Assembly: GCF_000719095.1 (NCBI RefSeq)
Contig: NZ_JOEH01000001.1
Span: 310,001-374,000 of the forward strand
DNA from: Streptacidiphilus jeojiense
GTDB taxonomy: Bacteria > Actinomycetota > Actinomycetes > Streptomycetales > Streptomycetaceae
Direction: 5' to 3'
DNA length: 64,000 nucleotides
The translations under genes were made by a program, and so were the position numbers. Position 1 is the first letter of the stretch, and each line of letters starts with the position of its first letter. Positions 16,402 through 25,395 of this stretch are shown one piece after another. The notes below the pieces were generated by a model, which saw only the letters and a program-made list of their open reading frames with translations, searched no databases and was not told the DNA's origin.

Positions 16402-17343
16402 TCAGCGCTGGCGGGCCAGGTCGCCGGCGCCGGCGATCCCCGCGGCGGAACCCAGCGAGGCGAGCACCACCTCGGCACGGGGCCGGTGCACCCCGCCGAT
16501 CAGGTGCTTCTCGAAGGCCTTGGCGACCGGTTCGAGCAGCAGGTTGCCGGAGTCGGCGACACCGCCGCCGAGCACGAACACGGCCGGGTCGAACAGCGAG
16601 GCGAGGTCGCCCATGCCGCGTCCGAGCCAGTCGGCCAGCTCGTCGTAGACCTCCAGGGCCAGCGGGTCGCCCTCTTCCGCCGCCTGGGTGATCTGGCTGC
16701 CGGTGATGGTCTCGGCGATGCCCTCGTTCAGCTCCAGCAGGCGCTTGCCGAACACCGGGTCGGCCGCGGCACGCTCGCGGCCGTAGCGGCGCAGGGCGCG
16801 GCCGGAGGCGTACTGCTCCCAGCAGCCCTTGGAGCCGCAGCCGCAGGGGATGCCGTCCGGGATCATGTTGAGGTGGCCGATCTCGCCGGCGACGCCGAAG
16901 CTGCCCCGGTACATCCGGCCCTCCAGCACGATGCCGCCGCCGATGCCGGTGCCCACCGTGATCATGATCATGTCGTTGTGCTGCGCCGCGGCGCCGAACC
17001 TGAACTCGCCCCAGGCCGCCGCGTTGGCGTCGTTCTCGATGACCGTGGGCAGGTGCACCAGGTCCTCGATGCGGGTCTTCAGCGGCTCGTTCTCCCAGGC
17101 GATGTTGGGAGCCATGATCACGGTGGAACGGTCCCGGTCGATGTAGCCGGGAGCGCCCACGCCCACCGCGGTGACGTCGTGCCCCGCCCGCAACTCCTTG
17201 ATGGCGTCGGCAATGGCGCCGACCGCCCACTGCGGGTCCGCGGGGGTGGGTACCCGTGTTCGGGCCAGGATCGCGCCGTCCTCGTCGACGACCCCGGCTG
17301 CGATCTTGGTACCCCCGACGTCGACGCCGATGGTCAGTCCCAT
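16402..17343 (-). CDS. glkA: Glucokinase, ROK family
   Basis: Phosphorylates glucose to glucose 6-phosphate and in Streptomyces is also central to carbon catabolite repression. 313 residues; ATP loop GVDVGGTKIAAGVV, active-site ENDANAAAWGE, GTGIGGGIV, ROK zinc site CGCGSKGCWEQYASGRA with the upstream His in GEIGHLNM. ATG start with GAGGGAC upstream; an upstream in-frame start at 17412 lacks family similarity. The neighbour 170 bp upstream is an SCO2127-like gene, the same arrangement as in S. coelicolor. Confidence 0.97.
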   Translation of the reverse strand: MGLTIGVDVGGTKIAAGVVDEDGAILARTRVPTPADPQWAVGAIADAIKELRAGHDVTAVGVGAPGYIDRDRSTVIMAPNIAWENEPLKTRIEDLVHLPTVIENDANAAAWGEFRFGAAAQHNDMIMITVGTGIGGGIVLEGRMYRGSFGVAGEIGHLNMIPDGIPCGCGSKGCWEQYASGRALRRYGRERAAADPVFGKRLLELNEGIAETITGSQITQAAEEGDPLALEVYDELADWLGRGMGDLASLFDPAVFVLGGGVADSGNLLLEPVAKAFEKHLIGGVHRPRAEVVLASLGSAAGIAGAGDLARQR

Positions 17344-17513
17344 GTGTCCCTCAGTCTCCGCTGGCTTCCCCGCTGGCCGGTACCGTACCCGGCCGGGTGG
17401 GGCCGGGTACACACCTGTGCGTACATTAGCCGAAGACAGACAGCTGGGGATACGTTGGTGAGCCTTCAGGAGTCGTAGTCAACCAGGTCGGACGGACCGG
17501 TACCGGTACCGGT

Positions 17514-17954
17514 TCAGTCGAGGTCGATCTGCTCGGAGGAGGCCGGCTTCTCGGCCGTCCAGCGCTTCTCCGACGCGGAGACCGCCGCACGGTAGGCCGC
17601 CAACAGCTCCCCACCTGCGGCGATGAGGTGACCGTAGACCTCGGGGTGCTTGCTGCGCAGCGGGGCAGCGAGGTTCTGCAGGGCGCCCAGGCTGTCGCCG
17701 CTGCTGGCCGCCGCGGAGGCGGCGTTGACCCGCTCGCCCAGCGTGGAGGCGAACCGGCGGACCTCGTCCACCAGCGGGGTCAGCTCGGGGCCGAAGAAGT
17801 CGGCCGGCGAGGCGGGCTTCTTCGGCCCATCGGTCTCCGCCACCTCGTCATGGGCGGACGCAGTTGCCCCGGCGGGCGTGTCGTCCCCCGCGCCGCCCTC
17901 GGCCACGGCCTCGGCCCACACGTCCTCGTTGTTCCGGTCGTCGGCAGTCGTCAT
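17514..17954 (-). CDS. SCO2127-like protein (DUF5304)
   Basis: 146-residue hydrophilic, Ala-rich protein lacking membrane segments. N-terminal third is acidic and disordered-looking; a helical core follows (FFGPELTPLVDEVRRFASTLGERV). Position upstream of glkA on the same strand matches SCO2127 of S. coelicolor, whose overexpression has been linked to restored glucokinase activity and relief of catabolite repression. The function here is inferred from position and type. ATG start with GAAGGAG nine bases upstream. Confidence 0.82.
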   Translation of the reverse strand: MTTADDRNNEDVWAEAVAEGGAGDDTPAGATASAHDEVAETDGPKKPASPADFFGPELTPLVDEVRRFASTLGERVNAASAAASSGDSLGALQNLAAPLRSKHPEVYGHLIAAGGELLAAYRAAVSASEKRWTAEKPASSEQIDLD

Positions 17955-18088
17955 GGTTCCTGCTCCTTCTTCGAGCTCCGCGGGACGCGCTCAGGGGACT
18001 CCTCCGACGCTACCCCAACCGGCATGGCGCGTCGGCGTTCCGGCCGATGCGTTGTCGGTCAGCGGCCTGTCCTTCAGCGGCCCGCCGG

Positions 18089-19300
18089 TCAGCGGCCGCC
18101 GGGCCAGAGCGCCGGGTCCGGGGTGAACCGCACCGCCAGTACGCCGTCGCGCAGCGCCGCGCCGGCCACCGTGCAGCGGCGCAGCGCCGAGGGCAGGGCG
18201 ACGGTGCGCCGGTAGGGGCCGACGCCGAGGACCAGGTCGTCGCCGCGCCGGACCAGGTCCAGGTCGGCGCGGTCGGCGCCGGGCAGCGGGATCCGCCACA
18301 CCAGCGCGCCCTCGTCGCCCTCGCGCAGGTCCTGCACCGGCCAGGGGACGGGCAGCGATCCGGAGGGGTCGATCGACGGCAGTCCCAGCGACGCGAGCCG
18401 TTCCGCGCCCTCGGGCTCCGCCCCCAGGTGCGGGACCCCGTGCACCGGGGCGTCCCACTCCTCGCGCAGGGCCTCCAGCTGCCGCTGCTGCTCCCGGCGC
18501 AGTCCGGCCAGGAACGGCCCGCCGCCGTCCGGCTCGGGGCCCGCCGGCACCAGCCGGTTGACCAGCAGCGACTCCACCCGCTGGCCGTGCAGTGCGAGCC
18601 CGGCCCGGGCCTGCCGCAGCGCCGCGGTGGCGCGTGGTCCGGTCGGTGCGTCCAGCACCAGCCGGACCGTGGTCCCGGGCGCGTCGGTGACCGCGCGGAC
18701 CTCGTCGAGTTCGGCGGCGGCCCAGGAGCGTGCCTCATAGACCCAGTCGGAGGGCATCGGCACTCCGGCGACGGCGGCCAGCACCGGGCGCAACGCCCGG
18801 GCGGCCTGGCGCTGTTCGGGGATCAGCCGGGCCAGGTAGCGGTCCAGCTGCTCGGGCAGCGCGAGCGCCGCCAGCAGCTCGGCGACCACCGGGGCGTCCA
18901 CCACGACCACGTCCCAGTCGCCCCGGGCCGCGTGCCTGCGCAGCGCGTCCAGCAGGGCGAGGTGCTCGGCGCCGGGCAGCGCGCTGAGTTCGTCGCGGTC
19001 CAGCGGATCCACTCCGAGCAGGTCGAACAGTGGCTTGGCGCGGGAGAGCAGCCGCTCGGCGGCGTCCCGGAAGGCGGCCTGCGGGTCGAGCCTGGCCGCG
19101 AAGAGGCCGCCCTCCAGCTGGGTGGGCTCCGGCGACAGCCGGGTGTCGAAGAGCCGGTCGACGCTGCGGTGCGGGTCGTCGGCGGCGAGCAGCAGGGTGC
19201 GGCCGCCCTCGTCCGCGGCGAGCCGGGCGGTGGCTGCGGCCAGGGTGCTGCGGCCGCTGCCGCCGCCCCCGCTGACCAGGACGGTGCGGGGAAGGCCCAT
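18089..19300 (-). CDS. ArsA/GET3-like anion-transporting ATPase
   Basis: 403-residue P-loop ATPase. Deviant Walker A VSGGGGSGRSTLAAA near residue 10, switch-like region LLLAADDPHRSVDRLF, and a Walker-B-like strand DVVVVDAPVV. The C-terminal 90 residues (LVWRIPLPGADRADLDLVRRGDDLVLGV) resemble the alpha-crystallin/gluconate-type beta domain found after ArsA-like ATPases in actinobacteria. No paired ArsA half or arsenite cysteines are evident, so a chaperone or membrane-targeting role is as likely as anion transport. The ATG shares one base with the stop of the upstream START-like gene (TGATG), showing coupling. Confidence 0.86.
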   Translation of the reverse strand: MGLPRTVLVSGGGGSGRSTLAAATARLAADEGGRTLLLAADDPHRSVDRLFDTRLSPEPTQLEGGLFAARLDPQAAFRDAAERLLSRAKPLFDLLGVDPLDRDELSALPGAEHLALLDALRRHAARGDWDVVVVDAPVVAELLAALALPEQLDRYLARLIPEQRQAARALRPVLAAVAGVPMPSDWVYEARSWAAAELDEVRAVTDAPGTTVRLVLDAPTGPRATAALRQARAGLALHGQRVESLLVNRLVPAGPEPDGGGPFLAGLRREQQRQLEALREEWDAPVHGVPHLGAEPEGAERLASLGLPSIDPSGSLPVPWPVQDLREGDEGALVWRIPLPGADRADLDLVRRGDDLVLGVGPYRRTVALPSALRRCTVAGAALRDGVLAVRFTPDPALWPGGR

Positions 19301-19764
19301 CAACCCTCGACGCCCGTCGACTTCACGTCGGCCGACTCCACCCGCTTCTTCAGACCGGCCAGCGCACGGTCGATGATGACCTTCTCGGCCTTGCGCTTGA
19401 TCATCCCCAGCATCGGGATCTTGACGTCCACGGCGAGCTGGTAGATCACCACGGTGCCGCCGCCCTGGGACGGGTTCAGCAGGTAGGAGCCGTCCAGCGA
19501 CTTCAGCATCTGGCTCTTCACCAGGGTCCAGCTGACCCGGTGGTCGCCCTCCCAGGTGTAGGCGAGGACGTGCTCGTCCTTGATGGCCCCGGCGTCCAGC
19601 AGCAGCCGCACCTGCTCGGCACGGCCGTCCGCGCCCTCGGCCAGCACCTCGATCTCCTTGACCTCACCGGTCCATTCGGGATAGGCCGCGAAGTCCGCGA
19701 TCACCGCCATGACCTGTTCCGGGGTGGCCTCGATCGTGGTGCTCGACCTCGTGTGCTCCGCCAT
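19300..19764 (-). CDS. START/SRPBCC-like protein (polyketide cyclase/dehydrase family)
   Basis: 154-residue single-domain SRPBCC protein with a hydrophobic ligand pocket fold: N-terminal SSTTIEATPEQVMAVIADFAAYPEWTGEVKEIEV is the family signature, and a long C-terminal helix closes the pocket (MIKRKAEKVIIDRALAGL). The ligand is unknown; the members in this conserved gene pair are not linked to polyketide clusters. Coupled to the downstream ArsA-like gene, so the two may act together on a lipid or hydrophobic client (inference). Confidence 0.86.
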   Translation of the reverse strand: MAEHTRSSTTIEATPEQVMAVIADFAAYPEWTGEVKEIEVLAEGADGRAEQVRLLLDAGAIKDEHVLAYTWEGDHRVSWTLVKSQMLKSLDGSYLLNPSQGGGTVVIYQLAVDVKIPMLGMIKRKAEKVIIDRALAGLKKRVESADVKSTGVEG

Positions 19765-19814
19765 CGCTGGCCTCCGCGTCTCTGCTGCCTGGGTGCTGCT
19801 GGAAGGTTACCGGT

Positions 19815-20585
19815 TCAGAAGTCGAGGACCCAGGGGCGGCCGGTGGAGCGGAAGTGCCCGACGTTGACGCACTCGCTCCGGCCGATCCGCATCCGCCGCG
19901 CCAGCGGCTGGTGCACGTGCCCGAAGAGCACATGACCCGGTGCGGTGCTGTGGATCGCGTCCAGGATGGCCTCGCTGCCGCGTTCGAAGCGGCGGGCCAC
20001 TGTGTCGTAGGTGAGCTCCGGGACGGCCGGCGGGATGTGGCTGCACAGCACGTCCACCCGGCCGAGCGCGGCGACCTTCGCCGCGTAGGTCTCCTCGTCC
20101 ACCTCGTAGGGGGTGCGCATCGGCGTGGGCAGCCCGCCGCCGACGAAGCCGAAGGTGCGCCCGCCGATCTCGACCACCTCGCCGTCCAGCACCGTGACGC
20201 CGGCGCCGGCGGCGTACTCGGGCCACAGGTCGGGCCGGTCGACATTGCCGTAGGTGGCGTAGGTGGGGGTGGGGAAGGCGGCGAAGAGTTCGGCGTACTG
20301 GCGGCGCACGGCCTGCTCGGTGGCGGTCTCGCGGTCGACCGGCAGGGCCGCCCACAGCTGCCGGGAGAACTCCTTGGCCTCGTCGAACCGCCGGGCCGTG
20401 CGCATCGCCACGATCCGGTCGGCGTTCTCCTTGCCGAACAGGTCCGGGAAGATGCCGCGCGAGTGGTCCGCGTAGTCGAGGAAGAGGATCAGGTCGCCGA
20501 GGCACAGCAGCGCGTCCGCGCCCTCGCCCGCCCGCGCCAGTGCCTCGCTGTTGCCGTGTACGTCGCTGACCACATGCACCCGCAT
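19815..20585 (-). CDS. Metallophosphoesterase
   Basis: 256-residue calcineurin-like phosphoesterase. Dinuclear metal motifs in order: DVHGN (8-12), CLGDLILF, YGNVDRPD, CSHIPPAVPEL and GHVHQPLARR. Related actinobacterial proteins hydrolyse phosphomono- or diesters; the substrate is not evident. ATG start. It is divergent from the acyl-CoA ligase gene, with about 220 bp between the starts. Confidence 0.88.
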   Translation of the reverse strand: MRVHVVSDVHGNSEALARAGEGADALLCLGDLILFLDYADHSRGIFPDLFGKENADRIVAMRTARRFDEAKEFSRQLWAALPVDRETATEQAVRRQYAELFAAFPTPTYATYGNVDRPDLWPEYAAGAGVTVLDGEVVEIGGRTFGFVGGGLPTPMRTPYEVDEETYAAKVAALGRVDVLCSHIPPAVPELTYDTVARRFERGSEAILDAIHSTAPGHVLFGHVHQPLARRMRIGRSECVNVGHFRSTGRPWVLDF

Positions 20586-20680
20586 GGCGTCACCCTACCG
20601 ACCTGTCCGGCAGTAGGGTTTCGGGCAGAGGGAAGCATGACCCTTCCGACGGCCGAGTGTGCGACCGCACCACACCGACC

Positions 20681-20722
20681 ACAGGAAACATGCTGCTCAC
20701 GGCAGTGTGACACAGGAAACAT
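20681..20722. repeat. Direct repeats in the fadD upstream region
   Basis: ACAGGAAACAT occurs at 20681-20691 and 20712-20722, 31 bp apart (about three helical turns), in the shared upstream region of the phosphoesterase and the acyl-CoA ligase. Equally spaced repeats in a promoter region may be regulator-binding half-sites. Confidence 0.6.
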
Positions 20723-20804
20723 AATTGCCGTCTCCCCTATCGGAGTCCACGTACCGAGCAGTAACGTCCTGGCGTCCCGCAGCGTCGCAGACCGAGGAGC
20801 AGTC

Positions 20805-22601
20805 TTGCGCGAGTTCAGCCTTCCGGCTCTCTACGAGGTGCCGAGCGGCGCAAACCTCACCGACCTCATCCACCGCAACGCCGAACGGCACCCGACGGTC
20901 GGCGTGGTGAGCCGCAAGATGGACGGCGTCTGGGAGGACCTGACGGCCGTGCAGTTCCTGGCCGAGGTGCGTTCCGCCGCCAAGGGCCTGATCGCCTCGG
21001 GCATCGGCCCCGGCGACCGGGTCGGGCTGCTGTCGCGCACCCGCTACGAGTGGACCCTGCTGGACTTCGCCATCTGGTGCGCCGGCGCGATCACCGTCCC
21101 GGTCTACGAGACCTCCTCCGCCGAGCAGGTCGAGTGGATCCTCGGCAACTCCGGTGCGGTGGCCTGCATCACCGAGCTGCCCCGGCACCAGGCCGTGGTC
21201 GCCGAGGTCAGCGAGCGCCTGCCGGAGCTCAAGCAGACCTGGCAGATCGAGGGCGGCGCGCTGCGCGAACTGGCCGACGCCGGGCGGGAGGTGGCCGACG
21301 CGACGGTGGAGGAGCGGCGTTCCGCGCTGAACCCGGACACCATCGCCACCATCGTCTACACCTCGGGCACCACCGGCCGACCGAAGGGCTGTCAGCTGAC
21401 CCACGGGAACTTCCTGGGCGAGCTGGGCAATGTGGTGGCCCGGCTGGACCCGCTGTTCCGCACCGGGGAGTCCTCGGTGCTGCTGTTCCTGCCCGAGGCG
21501 CACGTGCTGGGCCGGATCGCCGAGATCGCGGCCGTGCTGGCCCCGGTCAGGCTCGGCCACCTGCCCGACATCAAGGAGGTCGTGGCGGAGCTCAGCGCCT
21601 TCCGGCCGACCCTGATCCTGGGCGTCCCCCGGGTCTTCGAGAAGGTCTACAACTCGGCCCGGGCCAAGGCGCAGAGCGAGGGCAAGGGCAAGATCTTCGA
21701 CCGCGCCGCCGACACCGCGATCGCCTACAGCCGGGCGCTCGACGCGGACGGCCCCTCACTGGGCCTGAAGCTGCGGCACAAGCTGTTCGACGCGCTGGTG
21801 TACAGCAAGCTGCGCGCCGCGCTCGGCGGTCGGGCCACCCACGCCATCTCCGGCGGGGCCCCGCTCGGCGAGCGGCTCGGCCACTTCTACCGCGGCATCG
21901 GCTTCACCGTGCTGGAGGGCTACGGCCTCACCGAGTCCTGCGCCGCCACCGCCTTCAACCCGCACGACGAGCCGCGGATCGGCAGCGTCGGCCAGCCGCT
22001 GCCCGGCTCCTCGATCCGGATCGCCGACGACGGCGAGGTGCAGCTCAAGGGCCCGCAGATCTTCACCGGCTACTGGCAGAACCCCGAGGCCACCGCCGAG
22101 GCGCTGCAGGACGGCTGGTTCTCCACCGGCGACATCGGCACCCTGGACGACGACGGCTACCTCACCATCACCGGGCGCAAGAAGGAGATCATCGTCACGG
22201 CCGGCGGCAAGAACGTCGCCCCCGCCGTGATCGAGGACCGGATCCGGGCCCACCCGCTGATCGGCGAGTGCATGGTGGTCGGCGACCGGAAGCCCTTCAT
22301 CGCCTGCCTGATCACCATCGACCCGGAGTTCTTCCCGACCTGGAAGAAGCTCAACGGCAAGCCCGACGACGCCTCGGTCTCCGACCTGCTCCAGGACGCC
22401 GACCTGCTGGCCGCGGTGCAGGCCGCGGTGGACGACGGCAACGCGGCGGTGTCGCACGCCGAGGCGGTGAAGAAGTTCCACATCCTGGACACCGTCTTCA
22501 CCGAGGAGTCGGGCCATGTCACCCCGTCGCTGAAGCTCAAGCGCGCGGTGGTGGCCAAGGACTTCGGCGCCGAGATCGAGGCCCTCTACGCGGGACGCTG
22601 A
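20805..22601 (+). CDS. fadD: Long-chain fatty acid-CoA ligase
   Basis: Activates long-chain fatty acids with ATP to acyl-adenylate and then acyl-CoA. 598 residues of the ANL superfamily: phosphate loop YTSGTTGRPKGCQLTH, EGYGLTES, hinge/adenosine motif DGWFSTGDIG and C-terminal catalytic Lys region GRKKEIIVTAGGKNV. Starts at TTG (reading LREFSLPALYEVPS, the usual start in relatives) with GAGGAG five bases upstream; the frame is open further up but has no homology. Convergent with pimB. A role in lipid recycling or in feeding PIM acylation is plausible. Confidence 0.94.
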   Translation: MREFSLPALYEVPSGANLTDLIHRNAERHPTVGVVSRKMDGVWEDLTAVQFLAEVRSAAKGLIASGIGPGDRVGLLSRTRYEWTLLDFAIWCAGAITVPVYETSSAEQVEWILGNSGAVACITELPRHQAVVAEVSERLPELKQTWQIEGGALRELADAGREVADATVEERRSALNPDTIATIVYTSGTTGRPKGCQLTHGNFLGELGNVVARLDPLFRTGESSVLLFLPEAHVLGRIAEIAAVLAPVRLGHLPDIKEVVAELSAFRPTLILGVPRVFEKVYNSARAKAQSEGKGKIFDRAADTAIAYSRALDADGPSLGLKLRHKLFDALVYSKLRAALGGRATHAISGGAPLGERLGHFYRGIGFTVLEGYGLTESCAATAFNPHDEPRIGSVGQPLPGSSIRIADDGEVQLKGPQIFTGYWQNPEATAEALQDGWFSTGDIGTLDDDGYLTITGRKKEIIVTAGGKNVAPAVIEDRIRAHPLIGECMVVGDRKPFIACLITIDPEFFPTWKKLNGKPDDASVSDLLQDADLLAAVQAAVDDGNAAVSHAEAVKKFHILDTVFTEESGHVTPSLKLKRAVVAKDFGAEIEALYAGR

Positions 22602-22611
22602 CCCCTGCTCC

Positions 22612-22645
22612 GACCGGCCGGCGCCCACCCCGGCGCAGGCCGGTC
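22612..22645. terminator. Convergent terminator fadD/pimB
   Basis: 14-bp arms GACCGGCCGGCGCC and GGCGCAGGCCGGTC with one mismatch, between the converging fadD and pimB genes. The right arm is part of the 19-bp tandem repeat, so a second copy at 22651-22664 could pair with the left arm instead. Confidence 0.75.
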
Positions 22646-22669
22646 AGAGCGGCGCAGGCCGGTCAGAGC
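22632..22669. repeat. 19-bp tandem duplication over the pimB stop codon
   Basis: GGCGCAGGCCGGTCAGAGC is repeated exactly at 22632-22650 and 22651-22669. The second copy contains the pimB stop codon (TCA on the plus strand at 22663-22665). Confidence 0.93.
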
Positions 22670-23793
22670 AGTTCGGCCAGCCGCCCGGCCAGCAGGTCCC
22701 AGCGCCAGCTCTGCTCCACCCAGGCCCGTCCCCGCCCGCCCATCCGCGCGCGCAGGGACGGGTCCTGGAGCAGCGTGACCAGGCGATCGGTCAGCGCCGC
22801 CCCGTCCCGTCCGGGGACCACGTAGCCGGTCTCACCCTCCAGCACCGCGTCCGGCGCCCCGCCGGAGTCGCCGGCCACCACCGGCAGTCCGGTCGCGGAC
22901 GCCTCCAGGTAGACGATGCCCAGCCCCTCCACGTCCAGGCCGCCGCGGCGGGTCCGGCAGGGCATGGCGTAGACGTCGCCGGCGCCGTAGTGGGCCGGCA
23001 GCTCGGACCAGGGCACGGCGCCGGTGAACCGCACCGAGGCGGACACCCCGACCGAGGCCGCCAGCTTCTCCAGGTCGCCCCGGTAGGGCCCGTCGCCGAC
23101 GATCAGCAGCACCGTGTCCGGCTCCGCGGCCAGCACCCCTGGCAGCGCCCTGATCAGGGTGTCCTGGCCCTTGCGGGGCACCAGCCGGGAGACGCACACC
23201 ACCACCGGGCGGGAGCTCAGCCCCAGCGCGGCCCGGACCTCGGCGCCGCCCGAGTCGGGGTGGAAGGTCTTCTCGTCCACCCCGGGCGGGACCTGGCGCA
23301 TCCGCGCCGCCGCCTCCGGGCCCACCGCTGCGGCGATCCGCGAGCGGGTGTACTCGCCGAGGTAGGTCAGGGTGTCGGTGCCGGCGCCGATCCGCCGCAG
23401 CAGCTGCCGGGAGCCGGGCAGCTGGGCCCAGGCCGCCTCGTGGCCGTGGGTCATCCCCAGCAGCCGCTCGGCGCCGGCCCGGCGCAGCGCCGGCGCCGTC
23501 AGCCCGAGCGGGGCGGCGGCCCCGAACCAGACCGAGCCGCAGCCCTCGGCGGCCAGGATCTCGGCGGCCCGGCGGGTGACCCGGGGCGTGGGCAGCAGCA
23601 TCGTGGTCCGGTCGCGGACCACCTGGAACGGCTGCTCGGCGTCGAAGCGGGCCGCCTCGGCGCCGTCGCGCCAGGTCGAGGCGTACACCACGATCTGCTC
23701 GGCCGGCATCCGGACCGCCATGTTGTGCACGAACGTCTGGATCCCGCCGGGGCGCGGCGGGAAGTCATTGGTGACGATCAGCGTCTTGTTCAT
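22663..23793 (-). CDS. pimB: GDP-mannose phosphatidylinositol mannosyltransferase PimB
   Basis: GT4 (GT-B fold) glycosyltransferase of 376 residues; in mycobacteria and corynebacteria PimB' adds the second mannose to phosphatidylinositol mannoside at the inner membrane face. N-terminal acceptor-domain loop NDFPPRPGGIQTFVHNMA; MTHGHEAAWA; donor-domain start VVVCVSRLVPRKGQDTLIRA; nucleotide-sugar motif with two acidic residues around VEGLGIVYLEASATGLPVVA. The following gene on the other strand encodes a GT87-type membrane mannosyltransferase, supporting a role in PIM/glycolipid synthesis. ATG start with AAAGACGGAG upstream. Confidence 0.9.
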   Translation of the reverse strand: MNKTLIVTNDFPPRPGGIQTFVHNMAVRMPAEQIVVYASTWRDGAEAARFDAEQPFQVVRDRTTMLLPTPRVTRRAAEILAAEGCGSVWFGAAAPLGLTAPALRRAGAERLLGMTHGHEAAWAQLPGSRQLLRRIGAGTDTLTYLGEYTRSRIAAAVGPEAAARMRQVPPGVDEKTFHPDSGGAEVRAALGLSSRPVVVCVSRLVPRKGQDTLIRALPGVLAAEPDTVLLIVGDGPYRGDLEKLAASVGVSASVRFTGAVPWSELPAHYGAGDVYAMPCRTRRGGLDVEGLGIVYLEASATGLPVVAGDSGGAPDAVLEGETGYVVPGRDGAALTDRLVTLLQDPSLRARMGGRGRAWVEQSWRWDLLAGRLAELL

Positions 23794-23901
23794 ACTCCGT
23801 CTTTCCGGGCGACCGACCCGCGTACCCCCGCAATCATCGGGAGGCATTCTGTGACCGGCGGGACGTGATCCGTACGATAGGGCAGTGCGGCAACCGCACG
23901 A

Positions 23902-25341
23902 GTGTCCGCGAGCGTGTTCCACCCTGTCGTTCGTTCCACCCAGCGGTTCCCTGTCGGCCTCCAGTCCCCGGGCGAGGATTCCATCACTACTCAGCTGCAC
24001 CCGCTGTCCCGCCCGGCCGAGCCGGCGGACGACCCGGCGCTCTCGCGCGCCCGGGCGACGCGGCGTGCCTGGGCGGCCGTGGCGGTCAGCTGGGCGGCGA
24101 CCAGAACCCTGGTGATGCTGATGGTGCTGGGGCTGCTGCAGCTCGGCACCAGCGACGTGACCAGCGACGTCAAGGTGATCTACCAGGGCTGGGCGCAGGT
24201 GCTGCAGACCGGCACCTTCCCGCTGGACGACGTGACCTGGCAGTACCCGCCGCTGACCGCGCTGGTGATGCTGCTGCCGCACTGGCTCCCGTGGACCTAC
24301 TTCACCGGCTTCCTGGTCATGGTCGCCGTCGCGGACGCCCTGGTGCTCGGGCTGCTGCTGCGGGCCTCCCGGCACGGCCGGAGCAGGGCCGGCGCCTGGC
24401 TCTGGGCGCTGGTGGTGCCGCTGCTGGGCCCGACCGTCTACTGCCGCTTCGACCTGGTGGTCACCGCGGTGGCGGTGGTCGGGCTGCTGGCCGCGGCCAC
24501 CCGGCCGCGGCTGGGCGGGGTGCTGGCCGGGATGGGCGCGATGCTCAAGGTCTGGCCGGTGCTGATGGTGCTGGGCACCCCGCGCGGCCGCAGGACCAGG
24601 GAGACCTGGACCGCGATGGTGGTCTCGGCGCTGGCGATCGGCTTCTACTACGCGGTCACCAACGTCGGCGCCTACTCGTTCATGAGCTTCCAGGAGAACC
24701 GCGGCGTCGAGATCGAGTCGCTCGGCGCCATCCCGTTCTACCTGGCCCACCTCTTCGGCTGGCGCGGCCACGCCGAGATGCACTACGGCTCGACGGAGTT
24801 CCTCGGCACCGGGGTGCAGCTGGTCGGCAAGCTGATGGTGGCGCTGTCCTTGGCGGCCTTCGCCTGGCTGCTGCTGTGGCGGTTCCGGGCCCGCCGCTGG
24901 ACCGCGGCGACCCCCGCCGACGCGGCGCTGGCCGCGCTGCTGCTGTTCACCGTGACCAGCCGGGTGATCAGCCCGCAGTACCTGGTCTGGCTGATCGGCG
25001 TGGCCGCCGTCTGCCTGGTCTCCCCGCACACCACCCAGCGGCCCACCGCCTGGCTGATCGCCGCGGCGAGCCTGTTCACCTTCCTGGAGTTCCCGGTCTT
25101 CTTCGGCGACCTGGCGGCCTTCAAGCCGCTGGGCGTCTCGGTCCTGGTGGTCCGCAACCTGCTGCTGGCCGCCGCCGCCCTGGTCTCCTGCCGGCGGCTG
25201 TGGTGCGCGACGGTCCGGCCGGAGCCGGAGGCCGTGCCGGACATGGTGCCGGCGGCCCTGTCGGAAGGGCTGCCGGTGGCGCTGCCGGAGACCCTGCCGG
25301 AGGCGGCGGCGACGGACCCGGAGACCGAGCCGTCCTGCTGA
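23902..25341 (+). CDS. GT87-family membrane mannosyltransferase (PimE-like)
   Basis: Polytopic membrane protein of up to 479 residues with about ten hydrophobic segments, of the GT-C class that uses polyprenyl-phosphate mannose. The first outer loop carries a typical acidic/aromatic signature (VIYQGWAQVLQTG, DDVTWQYPPLTALVML). Other markers: YCRFDLVVTAVAVVG, GMGAMLKVWPVLM and SRVISPQYLVWL. The Pro/Glu-rich C-terminal tail is not conserved. The GTG start has no clear ribosome-binding site, so the true start may lie later, before RRAWAAVAVSWAATRT. Divergent from pimB, which supports a shared glycolipid pathway. Confidence 0.82.
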   Translation: MSASVFHPVVRSTQRFPVGLQSPGEDSITTQLHPLSRPAEPADDPALSRARATRRAWAAVAVSWAATRTLVMLMVLGLLQLGTSDVTSDVKVIYQGWAQVLQTGTFPLDDVTWQYPPLTALVMLLPHWLPWTYFTGFLVMVAVADALVLGLLLRASRHGRSRAGAWLWALVVPLLGPTVYCRFDLVVTAVAVVGLLAAATRPRLGGVLAGMGAMLKVWPVLMVLGTPRGRRTRETWTAMVVSALAIGFYYAVTNVGAYSFMSFQENRGVEIESLGAIPFYLAHLFGWRGHAEMHYGSTEFLGTGVQLVGKLMVALSLAAFAWLLLWRFRARRWTAATPADAALAALLLFTVTSRVISPQYLVWLIGVAAVCLVSPHTTQRPTAWLIAAASLFTFLEFPVFFGDLAAFKPLGVSVLVVRNLLLAAAALVSCRRLWCATVRPEPEAVPDMVPAALSEGLPVALPETLPEAAATDPETEPSC

Positions 25342-25385
25342 CGGCCGGCGGCCCCGCCCCGGGCGTGGGGCGGGGCCGCCGGCCG
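25342..25385. terminator. Convergent terminator
   Basis: 19-bp perfect GC stem (CGGCCGGCGGCCCCGCCCC and complement) with a GGGCGT loop, beginning right after the GT87 stop codon and ending before the stop of the opposing SnoaL-like gene. Confidence 0.85.
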
Positions 25386-25395
25386 CGGAGCGGGG

